NCBI GenBank assembly: GCA_035499555.1
Contig: DATJYO010000073.1
Location: 62,001-126,000 of the forward strand
Direction of reading: 5' to 3'
Length of the DNA: 64,000 nucleotides
Source: Bog-159 sp035499555
GTDB lineage: Bacteria > Acidobacteriota > Terriglobia > Bryobacterales > Bryobacteraceae
Shown here: piece after piece, positions 45,573 to 53,708 of the stretch
Layout of the letters: the number at the start of each line of letters is the position of its first letter
How positions within the stretch are numbered: position 1 is the first letter of the stretch
The notes under the pieces: generated by a model
What the model was told of the DNA's origin: nothing
Database searches by the model: none
The model's input: only the letters and a program-made list of their open reading frames with translations
Made by a program: the position numbers and the translations under genes

Positions 45573-46829
45573 ATGTTTACGCGGCGTAGCTGGATCATGG
45601 GCGTGGGCTCGCTGGGCGTTTCGGCGCTGCTGCCGGCGCCGCGAGGCTCGGATTGGCCGCAATTCCGCGGCCCCAACCGGACGGATATCTCCGACGAAAA
45701 GGGACTGTTGCGTAAGTGGCCGGCGGGAGGCCCCAAACGCCTTTGGTCCGTCCCCGTGGAGCAGGGCTACGCCGGCGCGGCGATCGTCGCCGGCCGCGTC
45801 TATCATCACGACTACGACGTCAAGAAGTCCGAATGGATCGTGAACTGCCGTTCGCTGGCCACCGGGCAGGCGATCTGGCAGTTCCGCGAGGCGCGCGAGA
45901 TCCGCCCCAATCACGCCATCACGCGCACCGTCCCGGCGGTGGACGGCCGTTTCGTCATCTCGCTCGATCCCAAGGCCGTGCTGCATTGCCTGGACGCCAG
46001 GACCGGGAAACAGATCTGGCGCAAGAGCCTGGTCACGGAGTATCAAGCCACCATTCCCTCCTGGTACAACGGCCAGAATCCGCTCCAGGAACCCGACCGG
46101 GTGATCGTGGCTACCGGCGGCAGCGCCGTGCTGGTGGCGCTCCACAAGGCCACGGGCAAAGAGATCTGGCGCACGCCGAACCCTGGCCCGATCCTGATGT
46201 CGCACGCTTCGGTCATGCCCGCGACGCTGGGCGGGATCCGTCAGTATCTCTATGGGACGCTGGCCGGTCCGCTGGGCGTTTCCGCGGCCGACGGCAAGCT
46301 GCTGTGGAGTTTCCCCCGCAAGTTCAACGTGGCGGTGGCGCCTTCGCCCATTGCGGTCGACCAGGAATGCGTCTTTATGACCGCCAGCTACGATGCCGGT
46401 TGTGTGATGGTGCGCGTGCGGCGCACCGGAGACGCCTTCCGCTGCGAGCCGGTTTTCGACATGCAGCGCAACGAGTGGAACTCCGAGGTGCATACGCCGG
46501 TGGTGTACCAGGGCCACATGTTCGCGGTCGGCAAGAAGAGGCGGGGGTTGTTCACCTGCCTCGGTTTCGACGGCAAGGAAGTGTGGACCAGCGAAGGCAG
46601 AGCCTCGTTCGGTTTGGGCGGCTTCCTCCTGGCCGACGGCATGTTCTTTGTGATGGACGGCAATTCCGGCACGCTGCACCTGATCGAGGCCAACACTACC
46701 GCGTACCGCGAATTGGCGAGCGCCCAGGTCCTGAGCGGTGAGGAGGTCTGGGGACCGATGGCGCTCTCGGACGGCAAGCTCGTCTTGCGAAGTTTGAGCG
46801 AGATGATCTGCCTGAATGTGCGGGATTGA
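45573..46829 (+). CDS. PQQ-like beta-propeller protein with Tat-type signal (redox cluster gene 1)
   Basis: This 418-residue protein begins MFTRRSWIMGVGSLGVSALLP, a Tat-like signal, followed by DWPQFRGPNRTDIS and repeated WxxxV and DGKxLWSF / TGKEIWRT / TGKQIWRKS blades typical of PQQ-like (Pfam PQQ_2/PQQ_3) eight-bladed propellers. PQQ-binding residues cannot be confirmed, and many such propellers bind no cofactor. It opens a chain of seven genes, with the next start touching its stop. In this context it may be the external partner or scaffold of the membrane redox complex. Confidence 0.85.
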   Translation: MFTRRSWIMGVGSLGVSALLPAPRGSDWPQFRGPNRTDISDEKGLLRKWPAGGPKRLWSVPVEQGYAGAAIVAGRVYHHDYDVKKSEWIVNCRSLATGQAIWQFREAREIRPNHAITRTVPAVDGRFVISLDPKAVLHCLDARTGKQIWRKSLVTEYQATIPSWYNGQNPLQEPDRVIVATGGSAVLVALHKATGKEIWRTPNPGPILMSHASVMPATLGGIRQYLYGTLAGPLGVSAADGKLLWSFPRKFNVAVAPSPIAVDQECVFMTASYDAGCVMVRVRRTGDAFRCEPVFDMQRNEWNSEVHTPVVYQGHMFAVGKKRRGLFTCLGFDGKEVWTSEGRASFGLGGFLLADGMFFVMDGNSGTLHLIEANTTAYRELASAQVLSGEEVWGPMALSDGKLVLRSLSEMICLNVRD

Positions 46830-46834
46830 ATGCC

Positions 46835-47650
46835 ATGCCTTACCGCCACCTGAAAGCCATCGCCAGCCAGTTTGAATTCGCTCTGACCGCGCTCGCCGTG
46901 GACGCGCGCGGACAACTGCACGCGGGCGGCGACCGGGCGGTCGAAGTCTACGATGGCGACGGCCGGCGGGTCGGGCGTTGGGCGGCATCGCGGCAGGTCT
47001 GTTCGCTGACGGTGGCGGCGGACGGCACGGTGTACGTTGGTGAGGAGCGGCAGATCGAGATATTCTCCGGGGCGGGCCAGATCGTGCGGACACTGCGCCA
47101 TCCGAAGCTCGCCGGCCGGGTGACATCGCTCGGATTCAGCGGCGATGACCTGCTCGCCGGCGATACCTGGGACCGCGCCATCCAGCGCTTCGACCGGACC
47201 GGAACATTCCTCAACAGCATCGGAAAAGACAACCCGGTGAACGGTCTGCTGATCCCCAACGGCGCAGTGGATTTCGCGGTGGCTTTGAATCGTACGATTT
47301 TTGCCGCCAATCCGGGCAAGCATCGGGTGGAGCGGTACTCGCCGGCGGGGGGACTGTTGGGACATTGCGGCCGGTTCGACGGCCGCGATCCGGCGGGTTT
47401 CACGGGTTGCTGCAATCCGACCAACGTAGCCATCGGCGGCGCGCTGTTCACCACCGAGAAGGCCGGTCCGCGCGTCAAGGCATACGATTTCGATGGCAGG
47501 CTGCTGGGCGTCCTGGCCACGGATCTGTTCGACCCCAACTGCAAGAACATGGACGTCGCCGTCTCGCCCGCCGGCGCCGGACCGGAGCGGGTCTACGTAG
47601 CGGACACCGTGCGGCGCACCATCCAGGTATTCGAAGCGGTGAACTCATGA
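46835..47650 (+). CDS. Second beta-propeller protein (NHL-like; redox cluster gene 2)
   Basis: The product is about 271 residues. It contains repeated short blades with D-G-x-(V/L)-Y-V-G-E/A patterns (VAADGTVYVGEERQIEIF, RTIFAANPGKHRVERYS, ERVYVADTVRRTIQVFE), closest to NHL/SMP-30-type propellers. The segment GFTGCCNPTNVAI holds a vicinal Cys pair of unknown use. No signal peptide is visible. Two starts are possible: the ATG at 46835, or a TTG at 46826 that overlaps the preceding stop (TTGA). The next gene overlaps by 4 bases. Confidence 0.75.
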   Translation: MPYRHLKAIASQFEFALTALAVDARGQLHAGGDRAVEVYDGDGRRVGRWAASRQVCSLTVAADGTVYVGEERQIEIFSGAGQIVRTLRHPKLAGRVTSLGFSGDDLLAGDTWDRAIQRFDRTGTFLNSIGKDNPVNGLLIPNGAVDFAVALNRTIFAANPGKHRVERYSPAGGLLGHCGRFDGRDPAGFTGCCNPTNVAIGGALFTTEKAGPRVKAYDFDGRLLGVLATDLFDPNCKNMDVAVSPAGAGPERVYVADTVRRTIQVFEAVNS

Positions 47651-48237
47651 GCGCGGACATAACCAGGCGGGACGTGTTGACGACGGCCGTTCGGGGAACG
47701 GTCCTGGCGGTCATGGGCGGCGGCGCCGGCTTCCTGGTGAAGAAGGCCAACGGACAGATCGTCTGGCAGGTGGATGCCGCGCGCTGCGTCAACAGCCGGC
47801 TGGGAGAAACGGGGGTGGCCGCCTGCAGTCTCTGCACTACCGAATGCGTAGTGCCGTTGTCGGCCGTTCGCGCCGTGAACGAATACGCCAAGTGCGGACG
47901 CTGCAATATCTGCCCGGCGTATTTCGACGTGACCAGCCCGGTCGATCAGCATGGCTATCCCAGCGTGAAATTGTGCCCGCGTGACGCCATCCTGCGCCAT
48001 CCGATCGGCAAACTCGATCCTGAAGACCCGGCTAATAATTTCTACGAATATCTGATCGACGAAACCAAGTGCGACGGCTGCGGCAAGTGTGTCATGCAGT
48101 GCAAGGATCCGCTGGGCCTGGGATCGATTACGCTGCGCGTGCGCTACGACAAGTGCGTCAACTGCAACCGCTGCGCGATCTCCACGGCATGCCCGCAGAG
48201 CGCGGTCGTCCAACTGCCGGCCGGCCATGCGGTATGA
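47647..48237 (+). CDS. Polyferredoxin with Tat-type N-terminus (redox cluster gene 3)
   Basis: This 196-residue Fe-S protein starts with a Tat-like signal (ITRRDVLTTAVRGTVLAVMGGGAGFLV). It carries many cysteines: ARCVNSRLGETGVAACSLCTTECVV, CGRCNICPAY, CPRDAI, and two typical [4Fe-4S] groups CDGCGKCVMQCKDP and CVNCNRCAISTACP. The layout resembles NapG-like and MauM-like ferredoxins, which work with NapH-type membrane proteins, and indeed the next gene encodes one. Overlaps with both neighbours are 4 bases (ATGA). If exported, it would carry electrons on the outer side of the membrane. Confidence 0.83.
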   Translation: MSADITRRDVLTTAVRGTVLAVMGGGAGFLVKKANGQIVWQVDAARCVNSRLGETGVAACSLCTTECVVPLSAVRAVNEYAKCGRCNICPAYFDVTSPVDQHGYPSVKLCPRDAILRHPIGKLDPEDPANNFYEYLIDETKCDGCGKCVMQCKDPLGLGSITLRVRYDKCVNCNRCAISTACPQSAVVQLPAGHAV

Positions 48238-49178
48238 AGACGGCCCGCCTGATCCTCGCCTGTGTACTGCTCTTTCTGGCGATCCCGCGTCACGCTGCGG
48301 CCCAGCCGGTGCCCTATCAGCGTCCGGTCGAAACGGCGCCGCAGCCGGATAGCATTGGCGGCGGCTATAAACTCCCGGCCGTGCAGAAGCCGCTGCCGCG
48401 CGCTTACTGGCTCCAGATCGTGGACGTGGTGCTGCTGGGCGGGGCGATGGCCGTAGCCGTCTGGCTGGTTCTGTCGCGGCGCAATCGCAAGTGGCTGGTC
48501 TGGTTGAGCCTGGGATCGCTGGCCTACTTCGGCTTCTATCGCGAAGGATGCATCTGCCCGATCGGATCGATCCAGAACGTGGCGGTGGCGCTCACCAACC
48601 CGAAATACTCGATACCGGTGGTGGTCACCGCCACCTTCTTTCTGCCGTTGCTGACCGCTCTGTTCTTCGGGCGCGCGTTTTGCGGAGGCGTGTGCGCGCT
48701 GGGTGCCATTCAGGAACTCGTGGTGATCCGGCCAGTCACCGTTCCGCGGCGGCTGGACTGGACGCTGGGCCTGCTGAAGTACGTCTATCTGGGGCTGGCG
48801 GTGGGCTACGCCATCAAGCCCGCGCTGACCCGCAACTTTCTGATCTGCCGTTTCGATCCGTTCGTGGGACTGTTCCGGCGCAGTGGGCCGCCGCATATGC
48901 TTTTCATCGGCGGACTGTTTCTGATCGCGGGCATGTTCATCGGCCGGCCGTACTGCCGCTGGCTGTGTCCCTACGGCGGCCTGCTGGCGTGGTGTACCCG
49001 GCTGGCGCGCCGCGGCGTCACCATCACCCCGGACAAGGAGCTGGACTGCGGCCTGTGCGTGGAGGCCTGTCCGTATGGCGCGATCGAAGCCATGCGGGCC
49101 GTGCGGCGGAACTGCCTGTATTGCGCGCGCTGCTATGACGCCTGCCCGCGGCAGCGCAAACTGGTGCAGATCTCATGA
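48234..49178 (+). CDS. NapH/NosR-like membrane Fe-S protein (redox cluster gene 4)
   Basis: This 314-residue protein has a signal-like first helix, then several transmembrane helices with the CxxxCP-type motifs of NapH/NosR/CcoG proteins: CICPIGS, FCGGVCALGA and YCRWLCPYGG. The C-terminal tail holds two [4Fe-4S] groups, CGLCVEACPYG and CLYCARCYDACP. NapH and NosR relay electrons between the quinone pool and periplasmic proteins. Here it should link the cytoplasmic NuoEF module to the exported ferredoxin. It overlaps the genes on both sides by 4 bases. Confidence 0.87.
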   Translation: MKTARLILACVLLFLAIPRHAAAQPVPYQRPVETAPQPDSIGGGYKLPAVQKPLPRAYWLQIVDVVLLGGAMAVAVWLVLSRRNRKWLVWLSLGSLAYFGFYREGCICPIGSIQNVAVALTNPKYSIPVVVTATFFLPLLTALFFGRAFCGGVCALGAIQELVVIRPVTVPRRLDWTLGLLKYVYLGLAVGYAIKPALTRNFLICRFDPFVGLFRRSGPPHMLFIGGLFLIAGMFIGRPYCRWLCPYGGLLAWCTRLARRGVTITPDKELDCGLCVEACPYGAIEAMRAVRRNCLYCARCYDACPRQRKLVQIS

Positions 49179-49951
49179 GCCGGCGCCGGTGGGCTTGGAT
49201 TTCGGGATGCGTGGCCGCGCTCTGCGTGGCTATTCTGATCGCGGACTATCTGGCCGCGCTGCGGCGTCCGCTGGATTCGAAAATCCCGGCCGAGCGCCTG
49301 CGGATCACGGCCGCACGCCTGTCACGCAAGCAACGGGACGATCGTGCGGCCTGGGTGCTCATGGCCGCCGCGGCCGCTTTTCTCGCCTGCGCCAGGCAGG
49401 GCGCTCGCCCGAAAGTTCCAAAACCCGCGCGGCTGGCGGCGACGATGGTGCGCCGGCCGCCGCCTCCGGCCGTCGCGCCGGTAGCGCCGGAGATCGAGTT
49501 TTCGGCCTTTGTCGAAGACGCGATCGCCAGATTGGGCCGCGGTAAAGAATCGGCCATCCCGCTGCTGCAAGCCATCCAGGCGCATTACCGCTATTTGCCC
49601 GACGAAGCTCTGCGCCACCTCTGTGCGCTCACCGAAATCACGCCGGCGGAGATCGCGGGCACCTCGTCGTTTTATGCACGGTTCCGCCGTTCGCCGGTGG
49701 GCAAGCACGTGGTGCGAGTCTGTCACGGGACCGCCTGCCACGTCGCCGGAGCGCGTCAGATCACCGACGAACTGCGCCGCTACCTGGCCATTCCCGAAGG
49801 CGCCGACACCGATCCCGCACGCCAGTTCACCATCGACGAGGTCGCCTGCCTGGGCTGTTGCAGCCTGGCGCCGGTGCTCATGGTGGACGGGCGCCCGGCC
49901 GGAAAACTGACTCCCGTCACGGCCTGCGAGGCGCTGCGAGACGACGTATGA
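49175..49951 (+). CDS. NuoE-like [2Fe-2S] protein with N-terminal membrane extension (redox cluster gene 5)
   Basis: The product is 258 residues. Residues about 105-255 are a NuoE/HoxE/HndA thioredoxin-like domain: FVEDAIARLGRGKESAIPLLQAIQ, RYLPDEALRHLC, GTSSFYARF, VCHGTACHVAGA and EVACLGCCSLAPVLMVDG, giving the four Cys ligands of a [2Fe-2S] cluster. The N-terminal 105 residues add two hydrophobic helices (WISGCVAALCVAILIADYLAAL, AAWVLMAAAAAFLACA) joined by an Arg-rich linker. This is not normal for NuoE and suggests direct membrane attachment. It overlaps its neighbours by 4 bases. Confidence 0.87.
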   Translation: MSRRRWAWISGCVAALCVAILIADYLAALRRPLDSKIPAERLRITAARLSRKQRDDRAAWVLMAAAAAFLACARQGARPKVPKPARLAATMVRRPPPPAVAPVAPEIEFSAFVEDAIARLGRGKESAIPLLQAIQAHYRYLPDEALRHLCALTEITPAEIAGTSSFYARFRRSPVGKHVVRVCHGTACHVAGARQITDELRRYLAIPEGADTDPARQFTIDEVACLGCCSLAPVLMVDGRPAGKLTPVTACEALRDDV

Positions 49952-51660
49952 TCGAGATCCGCATCGGTCTGGGATCGTGCGGTGTGGCCAGCGGCGCCGG
50001 ACCGGTGCGGGATGCGTTGGAAGGCGCGGCCCATAAGCTGGGCGCGCGCGGCGCCATCAAAGCGGTCGGCTGCAACGGCATGTGCTACCGCGAGCCGATG
50101 GTGGAGGTGGCCGGGCCGGACGGGCAGGTCACACTGTACAGCCACGTCACGCCGCAGACGGCGCCGCTGATCGTGCGAAAACATCTGCGGCGGGGACGCT
50201 TTCCGGGCGGCGAGCCACGCCCGGATTCCGGCACATCCGAGCGCATCGTGTTGGAGAACTGCGGCCAAATCGATCCGCTCCGGATTGACGACTACATCGC
50301 ACGTGGCGGCTATCGGGCCCTGGCCACGTGCCGGGCGGAACTTTCCCCGCAGCAGGTGATCGACACGATCACCGCAGCCGGGCTGCGCGGCCGCGGCGGC
50401 GCCGGATTTCCGACGGGCCGCAAATGGGCCATGGGCCGGGCGCAATCCAGTCCCGTGAAATATGTCATCTGCAACGGCGACGAGGGCGATCCGGGCGCAT
50501 TTATGGATCGCCTGGTGCTCGAGTCCGATCCTCACCGCGTGGTGGAAGGTCTGGCCGTCGCCGCGTATGCGGTGGGCGCCGCAGAAGGCTATTTCTACAT
50601 TCGTACCGAGTATCCCCTGGCGGTCGAACGCGTGCGTGCCGCAATTAGCCATGCCCAGCAGCGCGGCATACTCGACGGTGTGCGCCTGGAGGTCCGCGAA
50701 GGCGCGGGCGCCTTCGTCTGCGGGGAAGAGACCGCCCTCATACAGTCTCTGGAAGGCAAGCGCGGCATGCCGCGCCTGCGTCCGCCTTATCCCGTGGAGA
50801 AGGGTTTTCGCGGACAGCCGACCGTGATCAACAACGTCGAGACGCTGGCCTGCGTGCCCTGGATTCTGCGCCGCGGTGCGGCCGCCTTCGCCGCGCTGGG
50901 CACACCCGCCAGCCGCGGCACGAAGGTCTTTTCGCTGGCCGGAAAGGTCAATCGCGGCGGGCTGATCGAAGTTCCCATGGGCATCACGATCCGCGAGGTG
51001 GTGGAGAAGATCGGCGGCGGCATCCGCGGCGGCCGGCAATTCAAAGCCGTACAAATGGGCGGCCCGTCCGGCGGCTGCATCCCGGCGCGGCTGGCCGATA
51101 CGCCCATCGATTACGAGGCGCTGGCCCAGACCGGCGCCATCATGGGCTCCGGCGGCCTGGTGGTGCTGGACGATCGCGACTGCATGGTGGACATCGCCCG
51201 CTTCTTCCTCAAGTTCACGCAGGCCGAGTCGTGCGGCAAATGTACCTTCTGCCGCATCGGCACCAAGCGTATGCTGGAGATCCTGGAGCGGCTGTGCGAA
51301 GGCAACGGCCGGCCGGACGATCTGGAAAAGCTGGAAACGCTGGCCGATTATGTGGGCCGCGCCAGCCTGTGCGGCCTGGGCCAGACCGCGCCCAACCCGG
51401 TCTTGACCACGCTCCGTTACTTCCGCGAGGAGTACGAGGCGCACCTTCACCAGCGCCGCTGTCCGGCCGGACGCTGCCCGGCCCTGATCCGCTATGGCGT
51501 CACGGATAACTGCATCGGTTGCACACTGTGCGCGCAGGCCTGCCCGGTTGGCGCTATCGCCTATCGACCCTATGAAAAACACGCCGTGGACGATCGCCTC
51601 TGCACCCGCTGCGATATGTGCCGCCAGGTTTGCCAGGATGACGCCATCGAGGTGATCTAG
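49948..51660 (+). CDS. NuoF/HndC-like NADH dehydrogenase subunit (redox cluster gene 6)
   Basis: The product is 570 residues with four parts. An N-terminal thioredoxin-like [2Fe-2S] domain has Cys11, Cys42 and Cys46. The NuoF core has the NADH/FMN motifs GLRGRGGAGFPTGRKW and GDEGDPGAFMDR, and the [4Fe-4S] ligands ESCGKCTFCRIG plus ASLCGLG. The C-terminus holds two ferredoxin clusters, CIGCTLCAQACPVG and CTRCDMCRQVCQDD. This is the domain order of HndC/HydB in NAD(P)-linked and electron-bifurcating hydrogenases and formate dehydrogenases. It should exchange electrons with NAD(H) at FMN. The start overlaps the NuoE gene by 4 bases. Confidence 0.92.
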   Translation: MIEIRIGLGSCGVASGAGPVRDALEGAAHKLGARGAIKAVGCNGMCYREPMVEVAGPDGQVTLYSHVTPQTAPLIVRKHLRRGRFPGGEPRPDSGTSERIVLENCGQIDPLRIDDYIARGGYRALATCRAELSPQQVIDTITAAGLRGRGGAGFPTGRKWAMGRAQSSPVKYVICNGDEGDPGAFMDRLVLESDPHRVVEGLAVAAYAVGAAEGYFYIRTEYPLAVERVRAAISHAQQRGILDGVRLEVREGAGAFVCGEETALIQSLEGKRGMPRLRPPYPVEKGFRGQPTVINNVETLACVPWILRRGAAAFAALGTPASRGTKVFSLAGKVNRGGLIEVPMGITIREVVEKIGGGIRGGRQFKAVQMGGPSGGCIPARLADTPIDYEALAQTGAIMGSGGLVVLDDRDCMVDIARFFLKFTQAESCGKCTFCRIGTKRMLEILERLCEGNGRPDDLEKLETLADYVGRASLCGLGQTAPNPVLTTLRYFREEYEAHLHQRRCPAGRCPALIRYGVTDNCIGCTLCAQACPVGAIAYRPYEKHAVDDRLCTRCDMCRQVCQDDAIEVI

Positions 51661-51661
51661 C

Positions 51662-53692
51662 ATGCCCACGCTCACCATCGACGGAAGACGCATCACCGTG
51701 GAGCCGGGAGCTACCGTGCTGGATGCCGCGCGCTGGCTCGGAATCCGGATCCCGACCATGTGTCATGTGCCGGGGATCGAGGCGGCCGGATCGTGCTTCG
51801 TCTGCGCGGTACAGATCGAAGGCCGCCGCACGCTCTCGCCCGCCTGTGCCATGCCCGCCGCCGACGGCATGGCGGTGATCACCGGCAGCGACGACGTCCG
51901 CGCCGCGCGCCGGGTCGCGCTCGAGCTGCTGCTCTCCGATCACGCCGGCGAATGCGTGGCGCCCTGCGCGGCCGGGTGTCCGGCCGGTCTCGATATCCCC
52001 GGCTTTGTGCGTGGGGTCGCGGCCGGGGACCATGCCGGCGCGGCGCGGGTGATCGCCGAGCGACTGGCACTGCCGGGCTCGCTGGGCCGCATCTGCCCGC
52101 GCCTGTGCGAGCAGGGATGCCGCCGGGGCGATCTGGATCAGGGCCTGGCGATCGGGGCCCTGCATCGTTATGTCGCCGACCTGGCCGGCCATGCGCCGCG
52201 GCGCGCGCCGTCCACCGGGAAGTCGGTAGCCATCGTGGGAGCCGGACCGGCGGGACTGGCGGCGGCGTATTACCTGGCGCAGAAGGGCCACGCCTGCGCG
52301 TTGTTCGACGCGCACGCACTCCCCGGCGGAATGCTGCGCTACGGCATTCCCGCGTACCGCCTGCCCAAGGACGCCCTGGATCTCGAAATCGACTGCATAC
52401 GCGCGCTTGGTGCGACATTCCACATGGGCCGGCGATGGGGCGAGCACTTCACGCTGGCGGACCTGCGAGCGCGGCACGATGCGGTCTTCGTGGCGATCGG
52501 CGCCCAGCGCGCGCAGCCGCTCGGCTGCGAAGGCCAGGAACTGGCACTGGCCGGAACGGATTTCCTCGCCGATCCGCAATCCCTCAGCGGTGATGTGATC
52601 GTGGTCGGCGGCGGCAATACGGCTATTGACTGCGCCCGCACGGCCATTCGGCTGGGCGCGCGCAGCGTCCGTGTCGTGTACCGGCGCGGACGGCAGGAGA
52701 TGCCGTGCCTGCTCGAGGAAGTCGAGGACGCCGAAGCCGAGGGTGTGCAGGTCGATCTTCTGGCCGCGCCGGTCAAACTGGAACGCACCGCGTCCGGTCT
52801 GCGCCTGACTTGCCGGCGGGTGACGCTGGGCGAGCCGGACAGTTCCGGCCGCCGGCGGCCGATCGCGGTGGACGGTTCCGATTTCACCATCGAATGTTCC
52901 ACCGTCATCGCCGCGATTGGACAGTCCGTGGAGCGGGACTTGGCCCGGCAGGACGGGCTCGAAGTAACCGCGTGGGGCATCGCCGCCGATCCGCGCACGC
53001 TCGCCACGAGTCTGCCCGGCGTCTTTGCGGGAGGCGATGCCGTGCTGGGGGCGGACCTGGCCGTGCGCGCGGTGGCCGCGGGACGGATGGCGGCCGCCTC
53101 GATTCATCAGTTGCTCTCCGGCGAAGCCGTTACCGGCGAACCCACCCTGTTGAACGTGGCCATGCACCCGGTGGACGACGGCGAGCGCGCGGCGATGTTT
53201 CGCGCCATCGAGCGAGCAGGCCGGGTGCCCGCGCCCCAGATCCCCATGGCGCGCCGGCTGGTCAGCTTTGACGAGGTGGAACTGCGTCTGCCCGGCGCCG
53301 ATGCGCTGCGCGAAGCCGGCCGCTGCCTCACCTGCGGGTGCCGCAAGGCAGACTGCTGCCTGGTGCGTTCCCTGGCCACGGAGTACGGCGCCCGGATCGA
53401 CCGGTTTGCGGGCGCCCGCCGCCGTTTCGAGCAGGACCTGTCGCATCCGGAAATCGTCTATGAGCCGGGCAAGTGCATCTGCTGCGATGCCTGTGTGCGG
53501 ATTGCGGCCGCCGCCGGCGAACCGGTGGGCCTGGCGCTGATCGGGCGAGGCTTCGACGTGCACGTCGGGGTACCGTTCGGCCTCCCGTTGGCGCAGGGAC
53601 TGGAGTCCGCGGCCAGGCGTTGCGCGGAAGCTTGTCCGACTGGTGCTTTGGCCCTCCGCGGATCGCGCGCCTGCGAACTGTGCGCCTGTTGA
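51662..53692 (+). CDS. NuoG-type [2Fe-2S] domain fused to GltD-like flavoprotein (redox cluster gene 7)
   Basis: The product is 676 residues. Residues 1-75 are a NuoG-like [2Fe-2S] ferredoxin (Cys34, 45, 48, 62). Residues 95-160 form a GltD-type [4Fe-4S] domain (CVAPCAAGCPAGLDIP, ICPRLCEQGC). The GltD-like core follows with FAD motif GAGPAG at 194-199 and NAD(P)H motif GGGNTA at 316-321, plus YRRGRQEMP and the second FAD block GVFAGGDAVLGADL. The C-terminus has further Cys clusters (CLTCGCRKADCC, CICCDAC, EACPTGAL). There is no molybdopterin domain. Such fusions occur in some formate dehydrogenase, hydrogenase and NfnAB-like systems. It begins 1 base after the NuoF stop and ends the cluster. 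Confidence 0.88.
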   Translation: MPTLTIDGRRITVEPGATVLDAARWLGIRIPTMCHVPGIEAAGSCFVCAVQIEGRRTLSPACAMPAADGMAVITGSDDVRAARRVALELLLSDHAGECVAPCAAGCPAGLDIPGFVRGVAAGDHAGAARVIAERLALPGSLGRICPRLCEQGCRRGDLDQGLAIGALHRYVADLAGHAPRRAPSTGKSVAIVGAGPAGLAAAYYLAQKGHACALFDAHALPGGMLRYGIPAYRLPKDALDLEIDCIRALGATFHMGRRWGEHFTLADLRARHDAVFVAIGAQRAQPLGCEGQELALAGTDFLADPQSLSGDVIVVGGGNTAIDCARTAIRLGARSVRVVYRRGRQEMPCLLEEVEDAEAEGVQVDLLAAPVKLERTASGLRLTCRRVTLGEPDSSGRRRPIAVDGSDFTIECSTVIAAIGQSVERDLARQDGLEVTAWGIAADPRTLATSLPGVFAGGDAVLGADLAVRAVAAGRMAAASIHQLLSGEAVTGEPTLLNVAMHPVDDGERAAMFRAIERAGRVPAPQIPMARRLVSFDEVELRLPGADALREAGRCLTCGCRKADCCLVRSLATEYGARIDRFAGARRRFEQDLSHPEIVYEPGKCICCDACVRIAAAAGEPVGLALIGRGFDVHVGVPFGLPLAQGLESAARRCAEACPTGALALRGSRACELCAC

Positions 53693-53708
53693 TTTTCCCC
53701 GGCTGGGC

